Origin: CAIZQW01 sp037133395
Lineage (GTDB): Bacteria; Verrucomicrobiota; Kiritimatiellia; RFP12; UBA1067
Assembly (NCBI GenBank): GCA_037133395.1
Contig: JBAXOG010000088.1
Span: 1-20,156 of the forward strand
Direction of reading: 5' to 3'
Length of the DNA: 20,156 bases
The notes below the pieces were generated by a model. It saw nothing but the letters and a program-made list of their open reading frames with translations. It searched no databases and was not told the DNA's origin. Of the stretch, positions 7,123-14,880 are shown piece after piece; position 1 is the stretch's first letter; the number at the start of each line of letters is the position of its first letter. Made by a program: the position numbers and the translations under genes.

Positions 7123-9261
7123 ATGGGAAACGAAAGTGGAATCCGCGTGTGGACTCTTATATGTGTCTCGCCTCTGCTCTCGCTACTGGTGTGGGCTACT
7201 GAGTTGCCGCTCGGGCTGAATTTATCTGGAAAGATTGTTTCGTCCCCAGGTCTTACTGCTCCTCAACTGGGCGCATCTTCTGTTCTTTTTACGTTGCCCT
7301 TCAATCAAGCCTTGGAACGAGCCTATTGGGACTTTCCCTTGCGTGTTACGGAAGAGGCAACGACCCTGAGACTCACCTTTGAGACACAAGATCCAATTCT
7401 TTTAGCTGGGTTGACGGTGCACTGTCTGAAAGGTGGCGACTGGGGGACTGTACAGCCCTTGATCTATCCGCATGGAACTGGCAAGTATGTTGCTATCTGC
7501 CCGCAGGGTGCTTTTTTGGATGAGCGAAATAAACCGTTCGAGTGGAAAAGGGCACAGGTGCTTCGGTTGTCCTTTTGGCGAGGAGGGCTCAAGGAACGAA
7601 AAGAAGTCAAGTGGATTAAAGCGGAATTCGTCTCTGATCCTGTCGCAATTCTGCTTGCGGATGACGCCATGGCCGCAGGTGGACTCTTCTTGGCCAAGCA
7701 ATGCGTGGAGCGCCTTCAGGTGACCCTCTTTCGGATGGGACTGGGTTCGGCTGTGATCCTTCCTCCGGCGATTACCCCTTCCGCACTGAAACGCTTTTCC
7801 GTCCTTATTGTTCCGTATGCGCCCCAAATGAAGGAGACGCAGGTTAGGGTACTTAAAACGTATGTCAATACGGGTGGCAAGGTGATTGTTTTTTATCCGT
7901 CGGCTCAGGGATTGGCGGATCTCTTGCAGGTGAAGCCATTGCCGTATCGGGCGGCTGATCGTGACGCTTCTTGGGTTGAGATGTGCGTTGAAAATTCGAA
8001 GGTGCTGGTGCCGTCGCCAACGATCAATCTCTTGTCTGCGCAGCCATCTTCTGCCGCTGGCGAGGTTTTTGCTTACTGGAGAGACAACCGTGGTTTCGTC
8101 GACCGTTCCCTTCCCGCTGTCGTGGTCACACCGGCCGGCGCATGGTTTGCTTACTTGCCCCCTTTACCCTCGGTGGCTGCTGTGAATTTGTTTGAGGCGC
8201 TTTTTAACAAGGTGTTGCCGGGGTTGCGGCCGATGGAGCGTTCGTTTGGGGAAGCTTCTGGCGTGGTGATCCCACGCGGTGATCCGCCACGCAGAGGTGT
8301 TTGGTTCCATCATCCAGAGTCGCGTCATGAAAAGGGCTGGGAAGGCGTCTTGGACGAACTCACGAAGGTGGGTGTCTCAGATGTCTTTGTTCAACTTCAG
8401 GCAGCGGGGACGGTTTTTGTTCCGATCAAGGGGCGCGATGTTGTTTCCGGAAAAGTGCCCCGCCGTGCGGAGGATGGACTGCACGTGTTGTTGGCGGCCG
8501 CATCTAAACATAAAATCCGTGTCCATGCGTGGATTACCTGCTGGAGTTTGGAAGGAAGTGATCCCTCGCAACAAGCCGTGCTGAAATCCAGTCAGCGCTT
8601 GATGGCCGACTCAAACGGGGCTCTCTTGAACTGGCTCTGCCCGTCGTTGCCAGAGAATCGGGCTCTGCTCCTTGACGGAATCAAAGCCTTGGCGTTTCGC
8701 GGTGTTCAAGGCATTCATCTGGATTATGTTCGGTATCCAGAGGCTCAGGGCTGTTATGCCCTAGCTACGCGGAAAGCTTTTGAAACTGTTCTGGGGAGGC
8801 GAGTCGCTACATGGCCTCAAGATGTTCTCTCGGGCGGATCTGATGGTGTCGCGTTTGATCGTTTCCGACAGCAGGAGATTACTTCGTTTGTGCAAGAGGT
8901 CCGCCAGGTGTTACAAAAGTCTTATAAGGGATGTGAGCTTTCGGCCGCTGTGTTTCCAACCCCTGATGCTGCGCGATTGCGCGGCCAGAATTGGAGTCGA
9001 TGGGTGAATGAGTCCCTGGTTGATTTCGTCTGTCCGATGATGTATTCGAACACGGGGTATGGGTTTGAGCAGATGTTGAAGTCGGGGTTGGTGGAGATTC
9101 AGGAACGTGCGCGTGTCTGGCCGGGTATCGGGTATTCAGCGGATGAGAGTCAACTGGATCGCCGGAGTATAGCCGAACAGCTCGAGAAGGTCCGGCAGGC
9201 GCATGTAGGGGGTGTTGTCTTCTTTGCTTATGATAGCGGATTAGCGGAAATATTGAACTGA
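7123..9261 (+). CDS. Secreted multidomain protein with GHL10 (DUF187)-type glycosidase-like domain
   Basis: The protein has 712 residues with a signal peptide (hydrophobic stretch at about 9-25, likely cut near VWA-TE). Residues ~28-172 look like a beta-sandwich. Residues ~175-375 resemble a class I glutamine-amidotransferase-like alpha/beta domain (VAILLADDA; FSVLIVPYAP; GGKVIVFYPS), without an evident catalytic cysteine. Residues ~389-712 form a GHL10-like TIM barrel: VHAWITCW, then IHLDYVRYP at 531-539 with Asp534 as likely catalytic candidate, VCPMMYSN, and GVVFFAYDSG at the end. The PgaB C-terminal domain belongs to a related glycoside-hydrolase-like group, so this protein may bind, trim or guide the same polymer handled by the porin-deacetylase. 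The ATG has only a weak GGA upstream. Family level is good; activity is unproven. Confidence 0.75.
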   Translation: MGNESGIRVWTLICVSPLLSLLVWATELPLGLNLSGKIVSSPGLTAPQLGASSVLFTLPFNQALERAYWDFPLRVTEEATTLRLTFETQDPILLAGLTVHCLKGGDWGTVQPLIYPHGTGKYVAICPQGAFLDERNKPFEWKRAQVLRLSFWRGGLKERKEVKWIKAEFVSDPVAILLADDAMAAGGLFLAKQCVERLQVTLFRMGLGSAVILPPAITPSALKRFSVLIVPYAPQMKETQVRVLKTYVNTGGKVIVFYPSAQGLADLLQVKPLPYRAADRDASWVEMCVENSKVLVPSPTINLLSAQPSSAAGEVFAYWRDNRGFVDRSLPAVVVTPAGAWFAYLPPLPSVAAVNLFEALFNKVLPGLRPMERSFGEASGVVIPRGDPPRRGVWFHHPESRHEKGWEGVLDELTKVGVSDVFVQLQAAGTVFVPIKGRDVVSGKVPRRAEDGLHVLLAAASKHKIRVHAWITCWSLEGSDPSQQAVLKSSQRLMADSNGALLNWLCPSLPENRALLLDGIKALAFRGVQGIHLDYVRYPEAQGCYALATRKAFETVLGRRVATWPQDVLSGGSDGVAFDRFRQQEITSFVQEVRQVLQKSYKGCELSAAVFPTPDAARLRGQNWSRWVNESLVDFVCPMMYSNTGYGFEQMLKSGLVEIQERARVWPGIGYSADESQLDRRSIAEQLEKVRQAHVGGVVFFAYDSGLAEILN

Positions 9262-9283
9262 GGTTGTCATCTGGTTAAAGAAC

Positions 9284-10996
9284 GTGAGGTGTGTCATTCA
9301 TACAGTAGAAAAGATAGAACAAGATAAGCAGGCCTTCATCAGTCCTTGGCTGATGCTATGCATTTGGATCCTCGTGGTTTTGTTTGTAGTCTTGGGCATG
9401 ACGGTGAATATACGCAATCAGCATTGGGATGTCTACTCAGTAGCGTTTTTCCCTGTGGGCATGACGAGTCTGGGCTTGCTCTTGTTCTCGTTGAGTCTTG
9501 CGCTGATCTACTCGCGTAAGCATATCCTGGAGCATCAAATGAGTCTGCTGGATAAGGAAGAGAACTATAGGCTGCTCGTTGAAAACTTGAGTGCGGGTAT
9601 TCTCATTTGTGGAGCTGATTCCTCTATCCGGTTCGCAAATCCAGAGGCAACTCGCCTGTTAGGGATGTCCATCGAAGAGATGAAGGAAGAGCAGATTTCG
9701 ATGTTGATGTGGAAATTAGTGGATGAGAAAGGAATACGTTTACCGAGGGAGAATTATCCGGTCTCTCAGGTCATCTCCTCCGGCAAATCCGTTCATCATG
9801 TTATGGCTGGAATTATCCATAAGAACTCTGGCAATACGTGCTGGATGATGTTCACTGCTTATCCACGATTTACGGCACAAGGGAAGTTGCTGCACGTGGT
9901 CGTTACCTTTGTGGACCTCACTGAAAGAAAGTTGATAGAGGAACGTGCGAAGCTGTTGCAATCCCGGTCTGAGGCCATGTTGAAGATGCCCAAAAAAATG
10001 GATCTGATGGACGAAAAGGAATTCATGCAGTATAGTCAAGAGGTCGCGGAAGATTTGACCGGCAGTCAGATAGCCTTCCTCCACTTTGCCAACAGTGACG
10101 AGCAAACGATCAATCTGATTACGTGGTCGCGTCGAACGATGGAGCGATACTGCAATGTGGCAACTTATCAGAGTCATTATCCGCTAAAACAGGCGGGGAT
10201 CTGGGCGGATGCGATGCGTGAACGCGCCCCTGTAATCATCAACGATTATGCAGCTTATCCCCACAAGCATGGGTTGCCAGAGGGACATTCCGCGTTGAAT
10301 CGGCTGCTTTCGGTTCCTATCTTTGAGGATGACAAAGTAGTCATGCTGATGGGGGTCGGAAACAAAGCACAAGACTATAATGATTTCGATGTCGAGACCG
10401 TCCAGCTTATCGGAAACGATGTTTGGAGGCTTGTCCAGCTTAAACGGAGTTTGGTGGCGCTACGAGCGAGCGAGGCTCGTTTCCGTGAGCTTATCAAACT
10501 GTTGCCTGTCCCGTTGGCCATGAGTGATACCAATGGGAACATCACTTACCTAAATGAGGCATTTTCCAAACTTTTCGGATATACTCTGGGAGATATCAAG
10601 ACATTGGATGAGTGGTGGTTACCTTCTGATCCAGATGTGTCTCGTGAACAAGAGAAAATGCCAACGTGGAAACAACACGTGATAAAAGAAGAATCCTCTC
10701 ATCATGGATTTACGACGATGGATGTTCGTGTGCGCTGCAAAGATGGGGGTATACGGGTTGTGCTTGTTGCAGCGATGTTGACCAACGATTTGATTCGGGA
10801 TATGTATGTGATCTCCTTTTTCGACATCACAGAACGAAAACAAGCGGAAGAGAGTATGAAGTACAATCTAAAGGAGATGAGTCGTTTCAATGCCATCGCG
10901 GTGAACAGGGAAGAACGGATGATCGAGTTGAAAGGTGAAATTAATGATCTCCTGAGAGAAGCAGGGGAGGCTGAGCGGTATAGGATTCCCAGATGA
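9284..10996 (+). CDS. Membrane PAS-GAF-PAS sensor protein lacking a kinase domain
   Basis: The protein has 570 residues from a GTG start with weak ribosome-site match. Two membrane helices lie at about 22-43 and 53-76 with almost no periplasmic loop, so sensing is probably cytoplasmic or in the membrane. PAS1 spans ~92-215 (ending DLTERKLIEE). A GAF domain spans ~244-385, with the familiar NDYAAYPHKHGLPEGH and LSVPIF motifs. PAS2 spans ~400-520 (ending DITERKQAEES). The final segment includes FNAIAVNREERMIELKGEIN, the linker that in many PAS-GAF sensors leads directly into a histidine kinase; here the protein stops 20 residues later. The stop overlaps the CheR-like start (ATGA at 10993). Nothing suggests a frameshifted kinase, because the next gene is a different, intact family. 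It may signal by association with the CheR-like protein or the next kinase. Confidence 0.85.
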   Translation: MRCVIHTVEKIEQDKQAFISPWLMLCIWILVVLFVVLGMTVNIRNQHWDVYSVAFFPVGMTSLGLLLFSLSLALIYSRKHILEHQMSLLDKEENYRLLVENLSAGILICGADSSIRFANPEATRLLGMSIEEMKEEQISMLMWKLVDEKGIRLPRENYPVSQVISSGKSVHHVMAGIIHKNSGNTCWMMFTAYPRFTAQGKLLHVVVTFVDLTERKLIEERAKLLQSRSEAMLKMPKKMDLMDEKEFMQYSQEVAEDLTGSQIAFLHFANSDEQTINLITWSRRTMERYCNVATYQSHYPLKQAGIWADAMRERAPVIINDYAAYPHKHGLPEGHSALNRLLSVPIFEDDKVVMLMGVGNKAQDYNDFDVETVQLIGNDVWRLVQLKRSLVALRASEARFRELIKLLPVPLAMSDTNGNITYLNEAFSKLFGYTLGDIKTLDEWWLPSDPDVSREQEKMPTWKQHVIKEESSHHGFTTMDVRVRCKDGGIRVVLVAAMLTNDLIRDMYVISFFDITERKQAEESMKYNLKEMSRFNAIAVNREERMIELKGEINDLLREAGEAERYRIPR

Positions 10997-11844
10997 CCGA
11001 TACAACCAAAATAATTCGTACAGTGATGAAGGAGACGTATGGGCGCGACCTCTCGTGCTATGATGAGCCCTTTTTAAAGCGCACGTTGCATATTCGGTGT
11101 TCCTTGACTGGATTGAAGACGCTGGCGGAATACGGGGAGTACTTGAGCCGACAGCCGGAAGAAGCGAGAGCCTTCGCACAATCGCTTGTCGTTTCGTATA
11201 GTGAGTTTTTCAGGGATACGCTTACGTTTGCAGTATTGGAAACAGTCGTGATCCCATTGCTCCAGAAGCGGAGTAACGGTAGAACGATTCGAATTTGGTC
11301 CGTAGGGTGTTCAGCCGGAGAGGAGGCATATTCGCTCGCAATTCTTTTTGAGGAACTGGTGCAGGGGCTCGGGATACCAGTGCCCTATCAGATTTTTGCA
11401 ACGACAATGAATGCTCAAGATCTGGAACGGGCACAGGCGGGTGTTTATGAGGCGATGGCGGTGCGAAATGTCCGCTTGAGCCATCTTGAACGTTATTTTC
11501 AAAGGGTCGAGAGTCGTTATGCTGTGAACCCAGGACTTCATAGACAGATTGATTTTTCTCTTTATGACCTGTTGGATCATGCGTTCACCAGCCCTCCGTC
11601 AAGCATTTACGGTGAATTTGATCTCATGGTCTGCAGTAATGTTTTGATGTATTATCAGCAAGAGATCCGTGAACAGATGGTCAAGAAGCTCTTCCAGTCT
11701 TTGGTGCCCGGCGGCTTCTTTTCGACCAGCGAGGCAGAAAAGGATTGCCTAGAGCGGATATCGGGGTGTCAGCCGCTCATCAGTTCCACGGCGGTGTACA
11801 GGAGGGGCAGGGTGTTGGCATTGCAGCAGATGGACGAAAGGTGA
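10993..11844 (+). CDS. CheR-type SAM-dependent methyltransferase
   Basis: The protein has 283 residues. A helical CheR N-domain is present (FLKRTLHIRCSLTGLKTLAEYGEYL), then SEFFRD, then the SAM-binding loop WSVGCSAGEEAYSLAI at 102-117. Two usually conserved positions differ: ATDI is ATTMN (Thr138 where Asp contacts SAM), and CRNVLIYF is CSNVLMYY (Ser215 for Arg). The fold seems complete, but affinity for SAM or receptor methylation could be changed. AGGA at 10982-10985 and the ATGA overlap couple it to the kinase-less sensor upstream. A hybrid kinase with MCP-like N-terminus follows after 30 bases. CheR normally methylates chemoreceptor glutamates; here the target would be the neighbouring sensors. 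No CheB is present nearby. Confidence 0.85.
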   Translation: MTDTTKIIRTVMKETYGRDLSCYDEPFLKRTLHIRCSLTGLKTLAEYGEYLSRQPEEARAFAQSLVVSYSEFFRDTLTFAVLETVVIPLLQKRSNGRTIRIWSVGCSAGEEAYSLAILFEELVQGLGIPVPYQIFATTMNAQDLERAQAGVYEAMAVRNVRLSHLERYFQRVESRYAVNPGLHRQIDFSLYDLLDHAFTSPPSSIYGEFDLMVCSNVLMYYQQEIREQMVKKLFQSLVPGGFFSTSEAEKDCLERISGCQPLISSTAVYRRGRVLALQQMDER

Positions 11845-11874
11845 ATGTACAAAAAGCGACGGTGAAGGGCCTTT

Positions 11875-14800
11875 ATGATGTTATTCCGAAACATGAAGAT
11901 TGGTTCGCAATTGACCCTTGGGTTGGGGGTGATTTTTCTGTTTGTGATTGTGCTGTGTGGAGTCGTCTCCCAGCAACACGCGGAGTTGTGGCAAAACACC
12001 GAAGCACTCTATAACCATTCCTTGCAAGTCAAGCGAACGCTCAGTACGGTAGAGAGTAATGTCTTGCGTATCGATCGAGGACTGAAGGATTTATTGTTGA
12101 CCTCCGATGCAAAGGAACGTGAACAAGCTCTTGAGGATATGGCTATTGCTAAGGCAAATATCGAGCAACAGTTTTCCCATCTCTATGAGCAGTATCTGGG
12201 GCCGCGGGCGCAGATTGATGAACTCCGTGCGGATTTTGCCCACTGGGACAGTATCACGGAAGAGACGATTAGGTTGCTACGTGAAGGGAAGCTACAAGAG
12301 GCTATTACCAGGACAAAAAAGACTGGGATAGGAGGTCAGCAAGTCAAGAAGGTGATCAGCAGCCTCCAGCGGGACGAGGCGTTCGCCAGGACGCGGTCGG
12401 AGCAGTTCTATCAGCGTGCTGAGCAGAAGTATAATCAGCTTGCTGTTCAGTTGACGGCTCTGATTGGCGTGATACTGGTCGTCACCTTTTGGATCAATTG
12501 GCTCCTTGCTCGAAGAATCCGAAATCCGATACAGGAGCTGACGGAGGTTACGAAAAAATATCGAGAGGGTTCCTATACGACGAGAAGTACTATCGTTTCC
12601 AAGAACGAGATGGGTCTGCTGGCGACTTCGTTTAATAGCCTGGTTGACACTATACAGGATGAATTTCAAAGAAGAAAGGATTCGGCCGTCATTTCCAGTG
12701 TCATGCTGGGGGAAGAAGAACCGCATGCGTTCTGTCGTGAACTTCTTACGGTCTTAGTCCGAAAGACCGAGTCGCAAATGGGCGCAGTTTATCTGCGTAA
12801 CGAAGCGAAGCCCGAGTTTATACTCTTCGAGTCGTTGGGACTTTCGTCCACGCCTCGGATGGCATTTTCTGCCACGCTTCGTGAAGGCGAATTCGGGATG
12901 GCTCTAGCGACTCAGCAGATTAGCCGGATTAGCGACATTGACGGGGAAACGGCTTTTACGCTTGTCACCGCCAGCGGCGATATAAGGCCGCGAGAGATCA
13001 TGACGATTCCTATCCTTTTTAGGAATGAGGTGGTCGCTGTGCTCTCGCTGGCTAAGGTCAGTTCCTATTCAGAACAGGCAACCCAGCTTATTGATGATAT
13101 CTGGAGTACGCTAATGGCCCGGTTTGTCGGCGTGTTGTCGTTTCGTAAAGTTCAAGCGTTTTCGGAGACGTTGGAGCAGCAAAACAGGGAGTTGCATGAG
13201 AAATCTTGTGAACTCGTACGTCAGACCGAAGAACTCCGGGAACAGAATATCGAGTTGGATATTCAGAAGCAACAACTTGCTGAAGCCAGTCGGATGAAGA
13301 CCGTATTCCTTTCCACGATGAGTCACGAGTTGAGAACTCCACTTAATTCGGTCATCGCCCTGTCGGGGGTTCTGATTCGGAGGCTCAAGGGGTTGATTCC
13401 CGAGGAGGAACACGGATACCTTGCTGTGATTCAGCGGAACGGACGCCATCTGCTCGCATTGATTAATGATATTTTGGACGTTGCACGAATTGAGTCCGGA
13501 AGGGAAGAGTTGTCTCTTCGCGCTTTTCCTGTCTCTGAACTGATTGATGGGGTTATCGAACGGCTGAGTCCGCAAGCCAGAGAGAAGGGTATTGCCCTTA
13601 CTGCAACCATGCAGCCGGACTTGCCCTTGTTGACGAGTGACTTTCCAAAATGTCAGCATATTCTTGAGAATCTTGTGGCGAATGCCATCAAGTTTACGGA
13701 TAAAGGGAGTGTTGCCATTTTTGTCTCTGCCTTGGAGGATAAGATCAGTTTTGCGGTCAAAGACACGGGTTGTGGTATTCCTGCTGAGAAGATTAATATA
13801 ATTTTTGATGCCTTCAGGCAGGCGGACGAGAGCATTGCTCGAAAATACGGTGGCACGGGACTTGGACTGACCATCGCGAAAAAATATGCGCAATTGCTTT
13901 CAGGCGACATCACTGTGGAAAGTCAGGTGGGGCAGGGTACGATCGTCACGCTATCCGTGCCATTGATGTTGTCCCTTTCTGCACAGAGTACTGACGTGGT
14001 GACGTGGGAAGAGGTTCCGAAAGGCAAGCCTTGTTCGTCTCGGCGCGTCTTCTTGCCCGCCAAGGGGGAGACGAGAATATTGCTGGTTGAAGATGACGCA
14101 GGCGCCATCATCCAAATGCGGGACCTGTTGGAGCCGGAGGGCTATGCCGTTCGTATTGCACGTAACGGGAAAGAGGCGCTAGAGGCGATTGAAAAAGAGA
14201 TCCCAGATGCGATGATCTTGGATTTGATGATGCCGGAAGTTGATGGCTTTACGCTCTTGAGCATGATCCGAAGCAAAGAGGCGACTTCGTCCTTGCCGGT
14301 GCTGATCTTGACTGCAAAACATATCACATCTGAGGAAATAGCCTTTCTAAAAGGGAAAGCAATTCACCAGTTAGTCCAGAAGGGGGATGTCTGTCGGGAT
14401 GGACTACTTTCTGCAGTCCAGAATATGGTTGTTCTTCAAGCGCCTTCCGAGAATGAAAAAGAGCTTTCGGTGCCGAGGCAGCCACGCCCAATTCGTTCGC
14501 GCCCAGTGCGTTCGCGGCCGGTCGTCCTGATCGTGGAGGATAAGCCTGACAACCTCTTGACGGCGAAGGCGTTGATTCAAGAACATTATGAACCGCTCGG
14601 TGCGAGTGACGGGGAAGAGGGACTTGCTCTTGCAAAGAAGGAGGTGCCAGATCTGATTCTGTTGGATATCTCTCTGCCGGGCATGGATGGTTTTCAGGTT
14701 TTTGATGCCCTTCGGCAGGATAAAGCGACAGAGGCTATCCCCGTAGTTGCGTTGACGGCGAAGGCCATGAAGGGGGATCGAGAGGAAATTCTTTTGCATG

Positions 14801-14880
14801 GCTTTGATGGCTATCTTTCGAAACCCGTTGATGCCGAACTGTTGGAAGAGACGATTCGGAGGTTTTTCCATGGCGAATAA
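11875..14880 (+). CDS. Transmembrane hybrid histidine kinase (4HB-HAMP-GAF-HK-REC-REC)
   Basis: The protein has 1001 residues; ATG 11878 is an equally good start, with GAAGGG at 11864-11869. Transmembrane helix 1 is at ~11-30, a periplasmic four-helix-bundle (MCP-like) sensor at ~31-188, helix 2 at ~189-210, HAMP at ~212-263, GAF at ~270-425 and a Gln/Glu-rich coiled coil at ~425-475. HisKA follows with SHELRTP (His484), then an HATPase with NLVANAIKF, DTGCGIP and GGTGLGL. Receiver 1 has Asp740/741, Asp783 and Lys836 in an atypical VQKGD context; receiver 2 has Glu888/Asp889, Asp931 and Lys983. The coiled coil through HisKA has the wording typical of large HAMP-GAF hybrid kinases found with CheR/CheB genes. 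Its MCP-like front end makes it a possible CheR substrate. It overlaps the next gene by 11 bases. Confidence 0.9.
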   Translation: MMLFRNMKIGSQLTLGLGVIFLFVIVLCGVVSQQHAELWQNTEALYNHSLQVKRTLSTVESNVLRIDRGLKDLLLTSDAKEREQALEDMAIAKANIEQQFSHLYEQYLGPRAQIDELRADFAHWDSITEETIRLLREGKLQEAITRTKKTGIGGQQVKKVISSLQRDEAFARTRSEQFYQRAEQKYNQLAVQLTALIGVILVVTFWINWLLARRIRNPIQELTEVTKKYREGSYTTRSTIVSKNEMGLLATSFNSLVDTIQDEFQRRKDSAVISSVMLGEEEPHAFCRELLTVLVRKTESQMGAVYLRNEAKPEFILFESLGLSSTPRMAFSATLREGEFGMALATQQISRISDIDGETAFTLVTASGDIRPREIMTIPILFRNEVVAVLSLAKVSSYSEQATQLIDDIWSTLMARFVGVLSFRKVQAFSETLEQQNRELHEKSCELVRQTEELREQNIELDIQKQQLAEASRMKTVFLSTMSHELRTPLNSVIALSGVLIRRLKGLIPEEEHGYLAVIQRNGRHLLALINDILDVARIESGREELSLRAFPVSELIDGVIERLSPQAREKGIALTATMQPDLPLLTSDFPKCQHILENLVANAIKFTDKGSVAIFVSALEDKISFAVKDTGCGIPAEKINIIFDAFRQADESIARKYGGTGLGLTIAKKYAQLLSGDITVESQVGQGTIVTLSVPLMLSLSAQSTDVVTWEEVPKGKPCSSRRVFLPAKGETRILLVEDDAGAIIQMRDLLEPEGYAVRIARNGKEALEAIEKEIPDAMILDLMMPEVDGFTLLSMIRSKEATSSLPVLILTAKHITSEEIAFLKGKAIHQLVQKGDVCRDGLLSAVQNMVVLQAPSENEKELSVPRQPRPIRSRPVRSRPVVLIVEDKPDNLLTAKALIQEHYEPLGASDGEEGLALAKKEVPDLILLDISLPGMDGFQVFDALRQDKATEAIPVVALTAKAMKGDREEILLHGFDGYLSKPVDAELLEETIRRFFHGE

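Noticed and set aside
10860..11000. Frameshift that split a full-length sensor kinase
   Set aside because: The sensor ends in a clean ATGA overlap with an intact CheR-type gene; no HisKA or HATPase remnant follows in any frame.
14798..14869. Upstream ATG as the start of the REC-PAS-PocR kinase
   Set aside because: It would overlap the previous gene by over 80 bases without a ribosome site, whereas ATG 14870 has GGAGG at ideal spacing and begins directly at the receiver fold.
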